From: Streptomyces sp. SCSIO 75703
GTDB lineage: Bacteria; Actinomycetota; Actinomycetes; Streptomycetales; Streptomycetaceae
DNA length: 64,000 nucleotides
Direction: 5' to 3'
Assembly (NCBI RefSeq): GCF_036607905.1
Contig: NZ_CP144555.1
Coordinates: forward strand, 1,178,001-1,242,000
Shown in pieces: positions 8,210-16,787 of the stretch (positions are counted from its first letter, which is position 1; the number at the start of each line of letters is the position of its first letter). The position numbers were made by a program, and so were the translations under genes. A model generated the notes under the pieces. That model had not been told where the DNA came from and searched no databases. It saw only the letters and a program-made list of their open reading frames with translations.

Positions 8210-8584
8210 TCAGGCGTCGGTCGCCGACGCGAGGGCGACGGGGTTGCCGTCCGGGTCGGCGACCAGGGCCACCCGCTCGCCCCACGGCGTCTCCGCCGGC
8301 CGGCGCAGGACGGCCACGCCGGCGGCGGCCAGGCTCTCGACCACCGCGTCCACCTCCTCGACGAAGACGAACATGTGCCACCGGGGCGCACCGTCCACCT
8401 CCGCGGGGCCGTCCGCCGCCTCCGAGGTGATCGCCAGTTCGGCCTCGCCGCGCCGCAGCGCCACGAAGGACGGCGTTCCCTCGGCCGGGTGCCTGTGACG
8501 CGGGGCGAAGCCGAGGCGTCCGTAGAACTCCGCGAGAGCCTCGACACGGGTGGAGCGCAGGACGGGGAAGGCGCGCAGGGTCAT
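8210..8584 (-). CDS. VOC-fold (glyoxalase/bleomycin-resistance type) protein, possible phenazine-binding self-resistance protein
   Basis: Small protein of 124 residues with two beta-alpha-beta-beta-beta repeats: FPVLRSTRVEALAEFYGRLGF at the N-terminus and WHMFVFVEEVDAVVESL...GERVALVADPDGNPVAL in the second half. It lacks an obvious full set of glyoxalase metal ligands, which fits a binding protein better than an enzyme. Its ATG (8584) overlaps the stop of the methyltransferase (ATGA), so the two are translationally coupled. EhpR, the resistance protein of the D-alanylgriseoluteic acid cluster, is a VOC-fold protein of similar size that binds the phenazine. A like role here is inference from fold, size and context. 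Confidence 0.85.
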   Translation of the reverse strand: MTLRAFPVLRSTRVEALAEFYGRLGFAPRHRHPAEGTPSFVALRRGEAELAITSEAADGPAEVDGAPRWHMFVFVEEVDAVVESLAAAGVAVLRRPAETPWGERVALVADPDGNPVALASATDA

Positions 8585-9285
8585 GAGCCCGAGCCCGCCA
8601 CGGCCGACCGCTGCGCGTGCACCCTCCAGACCGGCAGCCGGGTCCGGCCCTTCGCGTCCAGTTCCGGACGCATGCCCGTCTTCTCGAAGAACGTCGTCAT
8701 CGGCGCCGCGGCCCCCGCGTACACGTCGGGGGACAGGTGGGTGACCTCCCAACCCGCCTCGTGCAGTCCCGCGCGCAGATCGTCCTCGGACACCGCGAGC
8801 GGGGTCGGCATGCCCCCCGGAACGTCCGCGAAGCAGAGCATGCCGAGCAGCGCTCCCGGCCGGGTGGCCCGGTGCAGTGCCGCCAGGTAGGCGCGCCGGC
8901 CCGCCGGGTCCAGCGTGTGGTACAGCGCGCTGTCCAGCACGCTGTCGAAACGGCCCTCGAACATCTCCAGCACCGTCGCGTCCGCCACGACGAACGTGAT
9001 GTCGAACCCCCTGGTGCGGATCCGTGCCTGCTCGACGACGGCCGAGGCGGCGTCCAGGGCGGTCACCCGGTGGCCCCGGCCGGCCAGGAACGCCGCGTTG
9101 TCCCCGGGCCCGCAGCCCACGTCGAGGACCTCACCGCGGAAGCGGCCGGCCTCCTCCAGCCGCACCACGGCGGGCTGCACCTCGCCGATGTCCCAGGGGA
9201 CGCTCTTGATGGCGGCGCCGGGGAGCAGGTCACCGCCCCTGTAGACCGCGTTGAAGTCGGCCTTCGCGAAGTCGTAACCACTCAC
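8581..9285 (-). CDS. Class I SAM-dependent methyltransferase
   Basis: Rossmann-fold methyltransferase of 234 residues: SAM motif I VLDVGCGPGDNAAFLA, acidic motif II VTALDAAS, motif IV region FDSVLDSALYHTLD. The N-terminal VPWDIGEVQPAVVRL is reminiscent of the mycobacterial Rv0560c-type enzymes that methylate heterocyclic hydroxy compounds, phenazines and quinolones among them. The frame is open to 9858, but the GTG at 9285 (VSGYDFAKADFNAVY) with GAGAGG nine bases upstream fits the family length. It is transcribed leftward from the region with the StrR-type palindrome and coupled to the VOC gene. Likely role: O-methylation of a hydroxyphenazine, or methylation as self-protection. Confidence 0.85.
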   Translation of the reverse strand: MSGYDFAKADFNAVYRGGDLLPGAAIKSVPWDIGEVQPAVVRLEEAGRFRGEVLDVGCGPGDNAAFLAGRGHRVTALDAASAVVEQARIRTRGFDITFVVADATVLEMFEGRFDSVLDSALYHTLDPAGRRAYLAALHRATRPGALLGMLCFADVPGGMPTPLAVSEDDLRAGLHEAGWEVTHLSPDVYAGAAAPMTTFFEKTGMRPELDAKGRTRLPVWRVHAQRSAVAGSGS

Positions 9286-9571
9286 GGTCGAGAGCCTCTC
9301 GGTAAACGGATGCCACAGGACGCCGTACCGGACGGGGACACATTCCTTCACCCACTCATGGATATCTCCTCCGCTCCCCCGTGGAAAGAGGCGGGTGCGC
9401 TGTCCGACTGGGGAACTTCCCCAGTCGGACACGGACGGCACCCCGGTGTTTGGCGACTGCGAGGCCGATGTGGACAGGGCGGCGGCCATGCTGCTGAATG
9501 GCTGCTGCCCCTCCGGCCGGCCCCGAGGCCGGGAGACATCCGTATTCGGTTCCCGTCCCAGGAGGATTTCT
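9286..9571. other. Bidirectional control region of the phenazine cluster
   Basis: About 286 bases between the leftward methyltransferase-VOC unit and the rightward 16-kb biosynthetic run. It contains the operator at 9402-9430. Reading frames that cross it (both strands) carry no family signatures and are treated as non-coding. Confidence 0.7.
9402..9430. promoter_or_regulatory. Perfect 29-bp palindrome, predicted StrR-type operator
   Basis: The sequence is GTCCGACTG, 11 bases, CAGTCGGAC. The symmetry continues inward, so the arms are 14 bases around a single central base. The known StrR/Tei15*-type site is (G/C)TTCGACTG-N11-CAGTCGAA(C/G), with the same spacing and the same CGACTG core. It lies about 130 bases from the methyltransferase start and 155 from the SDR start, between the two divergent units, and the cluster encodes a StrR-type protein. 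This is the only such site I noticed in the window. Confidence 0.85.
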
Positions 9572-10384
9572 TTGTCCGGCAAGGTGTGGTTCATTACCGG
9601 GACATCCCGCGGATTCGGCAGGGTGTGGGCGCAGGCCGCGCTGGAACGCGGTGACCGGGTCGCCGCCACCGCCCGGAACGTCGACGACATCGTCGGCCTC
9701 TCCGAGGCTTTCGGGGATGCCGTGCTGCTTCTGCGGCTCGATGTCCGCGACCGTGCGGCCGTCAGGGACGCGGTCGCCGCGGCGGTCGAACACTTCGGAC
9801 GGCTGGACGTCCTGGTCAACAATGCCGGATACGGCCTCTTCGGCCCCGTCGAGACCATCGGCGAGGAGGAGGCGCGCGATCAGCTCGACACGAACTTCTT
9901 CGGAACCCTCTGGGCCACCCAGGCCGCGCTGCCCGTCATGAGGAGGCAGGGCTCCGGTCACCTCGTGCAGGTCTCGAGCATCGCGGGGCTCGCCTCCTGG
10001 CCCATGCTGGGCCTCTATCACGCGTCGAAGTGGGCCATCGAGGGCCTTTCCGAGGCGCTCGCCCAGGAAGTCGCGCGTTTCGGCATCCGCGTCACCCTGC
10101 TGGAACCCGGTCCCTACCGGACCGACTGGCGAGGGGACTCGGCGGTGTGGGCCGACCCGGGTCCGGTCTACGCCGACGTGGCGAAGCCACCTTCGGCCGG
10201 CTCCCTGCCCGGGGACCCCGGGGCGACCGCAGGGCCCCTGCTCGACATCGTCGACGCGCCGAACCCGCCGTTGCGGGTCCTCTTCGGCGGCACGGTGCTG
10301 CAGACCGTCAGATCGGTGTACGAGGACCGCCTCGGCACCTGGGAACGCTGGAGCTCCTTGGCGCGCGCCGCCCAGGGCGAGTGA
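9572..10384 (+). CDS. Short-chain dehydrogenase/reductase
   Basis: NAD(P)-dependent oxidoreductase of about 270 residues. Cofactor motif FITGTSRGFGR (TGxxxGxG) near residue 8, NNAG in VLVNNAGYGLFG, catalytic Ser in VSSIAG and YHASK with Tyr and Lys. Start: TTG 9572 placed six bases after a perfect AGGAGG; the open frame continues back to 9395 through the operator, so the longer version is rejected. It is the first gene of the rightward run, 14 bases ahead of the hydroxylase. A plausible job is reduction of a formylphenazine to the hydroxymethyl compound, since an acid-to-aldehyde pair is encoded downstream. Confidence 0.88.
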   Translation: MSGKVWFITGTSRGFGRVWAQAALERGDRVAATARNVDDIVGLSEAFGDAVLLLRLDVRDRAAVRDAVAAAVEHFGRLDVLVNNAGYGLFGPVETIGEEEARDQLDTNFFGTLWATQAALPVMRRQGSGHLVQVSSIAGLASWPMLGLYHASKWAIEGLSEALAQEVARFGIRVTLLEPGPYRTDWRGDSAVWADPGPVYADVAKPPSAGSLPGDPGATAGPLLDIVDAPNPPLRVLFGGTVLQTVRSVYEDRLGTWERWSSLARAAQGE

Positions 10385-10397
10385 AGGGAAGAATGGG

Positions 10398-11615
10398 TTG
10401 GGCAACGTGGGCAACAACGAAGAGAGCCTGGCGCCCCCGTCCGGAGACGGCGCGGGACCGGTCGCACGCGCCGCCGCCTTGCGGGACGTGCTCCGGGAGG
10501 GCGCCGAGGAGGCCGACCGCGAGGGCCGGCTGCCCGAGAAGAGCGTCCTCGGCCTCACCGAGGCGGGACTGATGCGGCTCATGACGCCACGGCGACTGGG
10601 CGGGTACCAGGGGGACGCCCGTACGCTGCTCGAGGTCTCGATCGAGGTGGGCCGCGGATGCTGCGCCTCCGGCTGGATCACCGGAGTGGTCAACGCCGGC
10701 AACTTCGTCGTGTCGTTGTTCCCCGAGCGGACCCGGGAAGAGGTGTGGAGCGACAACCCCGACGCCCGCACCGCCCTGGTGCTCGGCCGGCCGGTGACCA
10801 CCGTCGAGAACGCCGCCGGCGGCATCGTCGTCGACGGCCGGTGGGGCTACGCCTCCGGCTGCCTGCACGCCGACTGGATGGGCGGCCTGGTTCTCGCCGA
10901 CGACGGCTCCGGCCGGCCGGCCCCGCACTTCGCCCTGATGCCCATGGGCGAACTCACCGTCGAGGACGACTGGCGGTTCACCGGCATGCGCGGAACCGGC
11001 AGCAACACCGTGGTGGCCGACCGCGTCTTCGTGCCCCGGCACCGCCTGTTGCCGTACCTGCCGGTCCTGCACGGGGAGACGGACGGCCTGGTGGACCCGG
11101 GCCACGCCTACCGCAACAGCCTGACCGGCATCTTCTCCATCGGCCTGATCGGGTCCCTCGTGGGCGGGGCCGACGAGGCATTCCGCCACGTGCGCGAGCG
11201 TGCGCCCCACCGGCCCGTGGCCGGTTCCTCCTACGACAGCCAGGCCGCCTCCCCGGCCTTCCAGGCCGATCTCGCCCAGGCCGCGGCGAAGATCGAGACC
11301 GCCCGGTTGCTGGCCCTCTCCGTGACCGACCGGATCGACGCCCACGCCGCCGCCGGGAAGAACCCCGACCTGGTGACCCGGGCGCGCGCCCGGATGGAGT
11401 CCACCCACGTCACACAACTGTGCCGGGAGGCCGTGGACATCCTGATGACGGCCTACGGTTCCTCCGCATTCGCCGAGTCCAGTCCGCTGCAGCGCATCTG
11501 GCGCGATGTCAACGTCGGCAGCAGGCACGCCGGCTTCGGCATGGGGATCCCGCAGCAGGTCTACGGCAGTGCCCTGGTCGGCCGGGACCCCCGTGACATC
11601 AGTCTCCTCGTCTGA
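10398..11615 (+). CDS. Acyl-CoA-dehydrogenase-fold flavin monooxygenase (hydroxylase)
   Basis: A 405-residue protein of the acyl-CoA dehydrogenase fold used by two-component hydroxylases such as HsaA and ActVA-ORF5. Recognisable parts are EEADREGRLPEKSVLGLTEAGLMRLMTPRRLGGYQGD (N-terminal helical domain), WGYASGC...MRGTGSNTVVADRVFVP (beta domain; TGMRGTGS is characteristic) and SSPLQRIWRDVNVGSRHA (C-terminal helical domain). TTG 10398 follows GAAGGGAAG; GTG 10407 is an alternative. It should use reduced flavin from a partner reductase; the flavodoxin-like gene at 16152 or a general reductase could serve. In context it probably hydroxylates the phenazine ring before O-methylation. Confidence 0.85.
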   Translation: MGNVGNNEESLAPPSGDGAGPVARAAALRDVLREGAEEADREGRLPEKSVLGLTEAGLMRLMTPRRLGGYQGDARTLLEVSIEVGRGCCASGWITGVVNAGNFVVSLFPERTREEVWSDNPDARTALVLGRPVTTVENAAGGIVVDGRWGYASGCLHADWMGGLVLADDGSGRPAPHFALMPMGELTVEDDWRFTGMRGTGSNTVVADRVFVPRHRLLPYLPVLHGETDGLVDPGHAYRNSLTGIFSIGLIGSLVGGADEAFRHVRERAPHRPVAGSSYDSQAASPAFQADLAQAAAKIETARLLALSVTDRIDAHAAAGKNPDLVTRARARMESTHVTQLCREAVDILMTAYGSSAFAESSPLQRIWRDVNVGSRHAGFGMGIPQQVYGSALVGRDPRDISLLV

Positions 11616-11648
11616 GCGACCGGCCGACGACCGACGAAGGAGGGCCGC

Positions 11649-12272
11649 GTGCCCGGTATTCCGCCCATCGAGTCCTATGCCCTGCCCACCCGGGAGACCC
11701 TCCCGGCGAACGTCGTGGACTGGACGCTCGACCCGCGCCGGGCGGCGCTGCTCGTCCACGACATGCAGGGCTACTTCCTGGAAGCCTTCCCCGAGCCGCT
11801 GCGCTCCGGCCTCGTCGCCAACGCCGGTCTGCTGCGCGGGCGTTGCGCCTCGCTCGACGTGCCCGTCGCCTACACCGCGCAGCCGGGGCGGATGACCGAC
11901 GAGGAGCGTGGTCTCCTCAAGGACTTCTGGGGCCCCGGCATGCGCTCCGAAGCCGCCGACCGCGACGTGGTGCCCGAGCTGGCCCCCGCCGCCGCGGACC
12001 GGCGGTTCGTCAAGTGGCGTTACAGCGCCTTCCACCGCTCCGGCCTCCTGGAGTGGATGGCGGGGAAGGGCCGCGACCAGCTCGTGCTGTGCGGTGTCTA
12101 CGCCCACGTCGGGATCCTGGCCACCGCGCTCGAGGCGTTCACCCACGACATCCAGGTCTTCGTGGCGGCCGACGCGGTGGGCGACTTCTCCGCCGGCCGG
12201 CACCGGCTCGCCCTGGACTACGTCGCCCGGCGCTGCGGGGCGCTGCGGCTCACCGAGGAGGTGTTCCGGTGA
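11649..12272 (+). CDS. phzD: PhzD, isochorismatase-like (ADIC hydrolase)
   Basis: Hydrolyses 2-amino-2-deoxyisochorismate to trans-2,3-dihydro-3-hydroxyanthranilate plus pyruvate, the second committed step of phenazine formation. 207 residues, the normal length, and close to PhzD throughout: [73 protein letters not shown]. The catalytic Asp38 and Lys122 of PhzD fall at exactly these residue numbers. GTG 11649 follows AAGGAGGG. The stop overlaps the phzE GTG (GTGA), so phzD and phzE are translationally coupled. Confidence 0.97.
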   Translation: MPGIPPIESYALPTRETLPANVVDWTLDPRRAALLVHDMQGYFLEAFPEPLRSGLVANAGLLRGRCASLDVPVAYTAQPGRMTDEERGLLKDFWGPGMRSEAADRDVVPELAPAAADRRFVKWRYSAFHRSGLLEWMAGKGRDQLVLCGVYAHVGILATALEAFTHDIQVFVAADAVGDFSAGRHRLALDYVARRCGALRLTEEVFR

Positions 12273-14161
12273 GCGCGGCCTCCCCGGCCGGCGGTGACCT
12301 CCTCGACCGCGTCCTCGCTCAGGAGGCCCCGGTCTTCGCCCTGCTGCGACGGCCGGAGTCGGGGACACCGGGGGCCGTCGACGTCCTGACCGGCGAGGCG
12401 AGCACGCCCGGCAGCCTCGCGCACATCCCCCTGCCGGAGCCCTCCGCTCCCGGCCGCCCCCGGCACGAGGCGCTCGTCCTCGTTCCGTACCGGCAGATCG
12501 GCGAGAGGGGGTACGCCGCGCACGACGACGGCGTGCCCCTGGTCGCCGTCACCGTCGGCCGGCAGGACACCCTGCCGGTCGGGGAGGTGCTGAGGCGTCT
12601 GCCGGTGGAGCCGGTGCGCATCACCGGCGGACGCTTCGAGCCGCCGGACGAGGAGTACGCCGGCATCGTCCGGCGGGTCCTGGCCGACGAGATCGGCACC
12701 GGGGCCGGGTCCAACTTCGTGATCCGCCGCTCCTTCGTGGCCGAACTCGACGACCCGTCGCCGCGCACCGCGCTCACCCTGTTCCGGCGGTTGCTCAGCC
12801 ACGAACAGGGCGCCTACTGGACCTTCGTCGTCCGCACCGAGGACAGGACCCTGGTGGGCGCCTCCCCCGAACGGCACCTCTCGCTGACCGGGGGCACCGC
12901 CGTGATGAACCCCGTCAGCGGCACCTACCGCTACCCCGACACGGGACCCACGCTGGACGGCGTCACCGCGTTCCTCGCCGACCGGAAGGAGACCGAGGAG
13001 CTCTACATGGTGCTCGACGAGGAACTCAAGATGATGGCCCGGATCTGCGAGGACGGAGGGCGCGTGGTCGGTCCCTACCTGAAGGAGATGGCCCGGCTCG
13101 CGCACACCGAATATCTCATCGAGGGCCGGACCCGGCGCGACGTCCGCGAGATCCTCCGCGAGACCCTGTTCGCCCCGACCGTGACCGGCAGCCCGCTGGA
13201 GAACGCGGCCCGCGTGATCCGGCGCCACGAGCCGGCCGGGCGCGGCTACTACGCGGGCGTGGCGGCCCTCATCGGCCGCGATGCCGCCGGGGAGAGGGAA
13301 CTCGACTCCGCCATCCTCATCCGCACCGCCGACATCGGCCCCGACGGGGGGATGCGCATCGGCGTGGGGGCCACGCTCGTGCGGCACTCGGACCCCGCCT
13401 CCGAGGTCGCGGAGACCCGCGCCAAGGCAGCCGGTCTGCTCTCCGCCTGGACACCGGAGCCCGGTGCGCGCTTCTCCGGCCACCCGCGGGTCCGCGAGGC
13501 ACTGGCCCGGCGCAACGCGCGCATCGCGGACTTCTGGCTGCGGGACGCGCCCGGCAGGGGCTGGAGGACCGAGGGCCTGGCCGGGCGGAAGGTCCTGGTG
13601 GTGGACGCCGAGGACGCCTTCACCGCCATGATGGCCCGGCAGCTCGCCGCGCTCGGCCTCGAGGTGAGCGTCCGGCGGTGCGAGGACGCCGGCGATCTCC
13701 TGGCTGCCGACGTGGTCGTGCTGGGACCGGGCCCGGGTGATCCGCGCTCGGCGCGGGACCCGAGGATCGCCGCTCTGGGACGCGCCGTCGACACGCTGCT
13801 CGCCGGACGACGCCCCTTCCTCGCCGTGTGCCTCAGCCACCAGGTGCTCAGCCTGCGCCTGGGGCTCGACGTGGTGGCCAGAGCCCGTCCCGACCAAGGT
13901 GTTCAGCGGGAGATCGATCTGTTCGGCAGGACGGAACGGGTCGGCTTCTACAACACCTACGCCGCGCGGAGCGCCGAGGACAAGATCGATCCCGCCGGGG
14001 TGGGCCCGGTCGAGGTGAGCCGGGACCGGACCACCGGGGAGGTGCACGCTCTGCGGGCGGAGCGTTTCGCCTCCCTGCAGTTCCACCCGGAGTCCGTACT
14101 CACCGTCGACGGCCCTCGCATCGTCGCCGAGGCCCTCCGGGGGGTGCTGGGAGCGTGTTGA
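12269..14161 (+). CDS. phzE: PhzE, 2-amino-2-deoxyisochorismate synthase
   Basis: Converts chorismate plus glutamine to ADIC. 630 residues with two fused domains: a chorismate-binding anthranilate-synthase-like domain (about 100-400; [41 protein letters not shown]) and a class I glutamine amidotransferase domain (about 435-628) with the nucleophile Cys in LAVCLSHQ and the His-Glu of LQFHPES. This fusion is typical of PhzE and separates it from separate TrpE/TrpG chains. GTG 12269 overlaps the phzD stop by four bases. Its own stop is overlapped by the next small gene. Confidence 0.97.
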   Translation: MSAASPAGGDLLDRVLAQEAPVFALLRRPESGTPGAVDVLTGEASTPGSLAHIPLPEPSAPGRPRHEALVLVPYRQIGERGYAAHDDGVPLVAVTVGRQDTLPVGEVLRRLPVEPVRITGGRFEPPDEEYAGIVRRVLADEIGTGAGSNFVIRRSFVAELDDPSPRTALTLFRRLLSHEQGAYWTFVVRTEDRTLVGASPERHLSLTGGTAVMNPVSGTYRYPDTGPTLDGVTAFLADRKETEELYMVLDEELKMMARICEDGGRVVGPYLKEMARLAHTEYLIEGRTRRDVREILRETLFAPTVTGSPLENAARVIRRHEPAGRGYYAGVAALIGRDAAGERELDSAILIRTADIGPDGGMRIGVGATLVRHSDPASEVAETRAKAAGLLSAWTPEPGARFSGHPRVREALARRNARIADFWLRDAPGRGWRTEGLAGRKVLVVDAEDAFTAMMARQLAALGLEVSVRRCEDAGDLLAADVVVLGPGPGDPRSARDPRIAALGRAVDTLLAGRRPFLAVCLSHQVLSLRLGLDVVARARPDQGVQREIDLFGRTERVGFYNTYAARSAEDKIDPAGVGPVEVSRDRTTGEVHALRAERFASLQFHPESVLTVDGPRIVAEALRGVLGAC

Positions 14162-14484
14162 TCGACATCGCGTGGTGGGAGCTGGACGGCTCCGGCCAGA
14201 CCGTCGACTCGCTGCGCGCGCACCTGCGCGAGGAGGCGACCGCGGCCTGGGCGGAGGTACCCGGACTGCTGCTGAAGACGTGGATGGCCGACCGCGCGGG
14301 CAACCGCTGGGGCGCCGTGATGCTCTGGCAGACGGATCGCCCGGCCGAGGTGCTTCCGCCCAACAGGGCCGCCGAACTGATCGGCGCTCCTCCGACGCGA
14401 CGCGAACGGTTCGCGGTCGAGGCGACGGTGGAGGGGGTGCACTCGCTGCCCGCCCTGCACGGTCTCGGGCCGGTCTTCATCTGA
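14155..14484 (+). CDS. Small YdhR-like (putative monooxygenase) protein between phzE and phzF
   Basis: A 109-residue ferredoxin-like-fold protein. [38 protein letters not shown] and a closing VEATVEGVHSLP recall the YdhR/YdhR-like family (dimeric alpha-beta barrel, putative monooxygenases). GTG 14155 overlaps the end of phzE by seven bases; TTG 14158 is an alternative. It is not part of the canonical phz set. The position inside the core operon and the tight coupling argue for a role in the pathway, perhaps oxidation or a ring modification, but no substrate can be named. Confidence 0.78.
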   Translation: MLIDIAWWELDGSGQTVDSLRAHLREEATAAWAEVPGLLLKTWMADRAGNRWGAVMLWQTDRPAEVLPPNRAAELIGAPPTRRERFAVEATVEGVHSLPALHGLGPVFI

Positions 14485-14546
14485 GGGCAGGTCCGGCCCG
14501 CCGCTCACCGGCGGCTCTCGTTCCCCTTCCCCCACCGGGAGTACCC

Positions 14547-15386
14547 ATGCGTGACTACCTCGTCGTCGACGCCTTCGCGCGCACACCGCTCGAGGGCAAT
14601 CCCGTTGCCGTCTTCTTCGACTGCGCCGACCTCGACACGAGGACGATGCAGGCCATCGCCCGCGAGATGAACCTCTCCGAGAGCACCTTCGTGCTGCCGC
14701 CGGAGGGGTCCGGCGACGCGCGGATCCGGATCTTCACCCCGGTCAACGAACTGCCCTTCGCCGGCCACCCCCTGCTCGGCACCGCGGTCGCCCTCGGGGT
14801 GACGCGCAAGCGGAACCGGCTCACCGTCGAGACGGCCATGGGGAGCGTCCCCTGCGACCTCGACGGCACCCGCGACGACGGTCCCGTGGCGGTGCGGATG
14901 CGCCAGCCCGTGCCCACCTGGGAGCCGTACCGGCACGCCGGCGAACTCCTGCGGGCGCTCGGTGTGGAGTCCTCGACGACTCCCGTGGAGATCTACCGCA
15001 ACGGACCGCGCCACGTCTTCGTGGGCCTGCCCTGCGTGGACGCGTTGTCCGCCCTGCACCCGGACCACAAGGCGCTCTCCCGGTTCCCCGACATGGCCGC
15101 CAACTGCTTCGCGGGAGAGGGCGCCTCCTGGCGCGCCCGCATGTTCTCCCCGGCCTACGGCGTGGTGGAGGACGCGGCCACCGGGTCGGCCGCGGGCCCC
15201 CTGGCGATCCACCTGGCGCGGCACGGCCACGCGAAGTACGGCCAGGACATCGAGATCCGGCAGGGCGTCGAGATGGGCCGGCCCTCACTGATGACCGCCA
15301 CCGCCGAGGGCACGGACGACCACGTGGAGACGGTGCACGTCACCGGCCACGGCGTCGTCACCGCCCACGGCACCCTCCGGGTCTAG
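14547..15386 (+). CDS. phzF: PhzF, DHHA isomerase
   Basis: Isomerises trans-2,3-dihydro-3-hydroxyanthranilate to the reactive aminoketone that dimerises into the phenazine skeleton. 279 residues, normal for PhzF. It has the two-lobed diaminopimelate-epimerase-like fold with VVDAFARTPLEGNPVAVF, the catalytic acid Glu45 in NLSEST (same number as in the characterised enzyme), the FTPVNELPFAGHPLLGTA strand and the second-lobe signature VVEDAATGSAAGPLA. ATG 14547 follows GGGAG. phzG begins 14 bases after its stop. Confidence 0.97.
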   Translation: MRDYLVVDAFARTPLEGNPVAVFFDCADLDTRTMQAIAREMNLSESTFVLPPEGSGDARIRIFTPVNELPFAGHPLLGTAVALGVTRKRNRLTVETAMGSVPCDLDGTRDDGPVAVRMRQPVPTWEPYRHAGELLRALGVESSTTPVEIYRNGPRHVFVGLPCVDALSALHPDHKALSRFPDMAANCFAGEGASWRARMFSPAYGVVEDAATGSAAGPLAIHLARHGHAKYGQDIEIRQGVEMGRPSLMTATAEGTDDHVETVHVTGHGVVTAHGTLRV

Positions 15387-15400
15387 GGAGCAGCGACACG

Positions 15401-16054
15401 ATGCAGCAGGACCACGCCGGCAGCGCCCGCTTCGAGACGCTGACCGCCGACACCGACCTCGGCTTCCCCGAGTACCTGTCCCCTCCGCCGGAACCCATGG
15501 GGCTGGTGCTGCGCTGGATGGACGACGCCGTTCGCAGCGGTGCCCGCGAGCCCCGTTCCCTGGCCCTGGCCACCGCCGACGCCGGAGGACGGCCCTCCAC
15601 CCGCGTCATCACCTTCGTCGGGCTCTCCGCCCGCGGGCTGACGTTCACCACCCACCGGGGCAGCCGCAAGGGCCGCGAGCTGGCGGTCAACGACTGGGCG
15701 TCCGCGCTCTTCTACTGGCGGGAGACCGGCCGCCAGATGTCCCTCGCCGGCCCGGTCTCCGAGCTGTCCGCCGAGGAGTGCGACGCGCTGTGGGCCGCCC
15801 GGCCCGCACCGCTGCACGCCATGTCCACGGCTTCGCGCCAGAGCGAACCGCTTTCCGACGTGTCCGTGCTCCGCCAGGAGGCGCTGCGGCTCGCCCGCGC
15901 GGGCGGCGCGCTGCCGCGCCCGAGCGGCTTCGCCGGATACCTGTTGCGTCCGGCCGAGACCGAGTTCTGGGCGCCCTCCCCCGACCGGCTGCACCGCCGG
16001 CTCGGCTACCGGAAGGAGGCGGGCGCGTGGCAGGTCACACGGTTGCAGCCCTGA
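15401..16054 (+). CDS. phzG: PhzG, FMN-dependent dihydrophenazine oxidase
   Basis: Pyridoxamine-5-phosphate-oxidase-like flavoenzyme of 217 residues that oxidises hexa/tetrahydrophenazine intermediates. The segments EPRSLALATADAGGRPSTRVITFVG (FMN binding), TTHRGSRKGRELAVNDWASALFYWRETGRQM and the C-terminal FWAPSPDRLHRRLGYRK are standard for PhzG. ATG 15401 is 14 bases downstream of phzF. Depending on timing, PhzG activity and spontaneous decarboxylation decide between phenazine-1,6-dicarboxylate and phenazine-1-carboxylate. Confidence 0.96.
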   Translation: MQQDHAGSARFETLTADTDLGFPEYLSPPPEPMGLVLRWMDDAVRSGAREPRSLALATADAGGRPSTRVITFVGLSARGLTFTTHRGSRKGRELAVNDWASALFYWRETGRQMSLAGPVSELSAEECDALWAARPAPLHAMSTASRQSEPLSDVSVLRQEALRLARAGGALPRPSGFAGYLLRPAETEFWAPSPDRLHRRLGYRKEAGAWQVTRLQP

Positions 16055-16151
16055 CGCCTGGCCGGCCGACGCGACCCGGCGCCTCCCGCCCTCGGAAACC
16101 GCCCGTCCGCCCGCCTCTTCGACCCGCCGTCCCCTCGAACGGAGTCACCTC

Positions 16152-16787
16152 ATGAGCAGGCCAGTGCACCTGGCGGTCGTGTACCACTCGGCCACCGGGA
16201 CCGTGGCGGAAGTGGCCCGCGAACTCGCGGAGTCGGCGGAGAAGGCCGGTGCCGAGGTCCGGTTGCGGAGAGTCGCCGGCATCGGGGAGGGCCCGGTGCC
16301 CGACGGCCCCCGCCCCGCGACGACGGCCGACGGCCCCCCGAAGGCCGCTCTCGCCGACCCTCCCGCGGCGGTGGACGACGTGCTCTGGGCCGACGCGGTC
16401 ATCCTCGGCTCGCCGACGCGGTTCGGGAACGTCTCGGCGCAACTCAAGCACTTCCTCGACGGCCTCGGGGATCCCTGGCGCAGGGGACTGCTCGCCGACA
16501 AGGTGTACAGCGCCTTCACCGCCACGAGCAGCCGCCATGGCGGCCAGGAAGCCACCCTGCTCGCCCTGATCACGTCCTTCCACCACTTCGGCGGGATCGT
16601 CGTGGCCCCGGGCTACACCAGTCCGGAGAAGTTCGTCGACGGAAACCCCTACGGGACGGCCCACAGCACCGAGGGCCGCACCCGGCCGGTGGACGCGGTC
16701 ACCAGGAACGCGGCGCGGGTCCAGGCCCGGCGCGTGGTGCGGCTCGCCGCCGCCGTGCGGGCCGGCGCCTCGCGGGAGGTCCGGTGA
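16152..16787 (+). CDS. WrbA-like flavodoxin-fold NAD(P)H:quinone oxidoreductase
   Basis: Flavodoxin-like reductase of 211 residues: FMN phosphate loop VVYHSATGTVAEVA, second flavin loop ILGSPTRFGNVSAQLKHFLD, and FTATSSRHGGQEATLLALITSFHHFGGIVVAPGY, all typical of WrbA. The middle (about 45-75) has a Pro/Ala-rich insert. It overlaps the adenylation gene by four bases. Possible roles are supplying reduced flavin to the hydroxylase, keeping phenazine intermediates reduced, or protecting the host from redox cycling by the phenazine. Confidence 0.85.
   Translation: MSRPVHLAVVYHSATGTVAEVARELAESAEKAGAEVRLRRVAGIGEGPVPDGPRPATTADGPPKAALADPPAAVDDVLWADAVILGSPTRFGNVSAQLKHFLDGLGDPWRRGLLADKVYSAFTATSSRHGGQEATLLALITSFHHFGGIVVAPGYTSPEKFVDGNPYGTAHSTEGRTRPVDAVTRNAARVQARRVVRLAAAVRAGASREVR

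Noticed and set aside
9395..9571. Longer N-terminus for the SDR gene
   Set aside because: It would run through the StrR-type palindrome, and TTG 9572 has a perfect AGGAGG.
9286..9858. Longer N-terminus for the methyltransferase
   Set aside because: The added residues have no family match and read antisense to the SDR gene.
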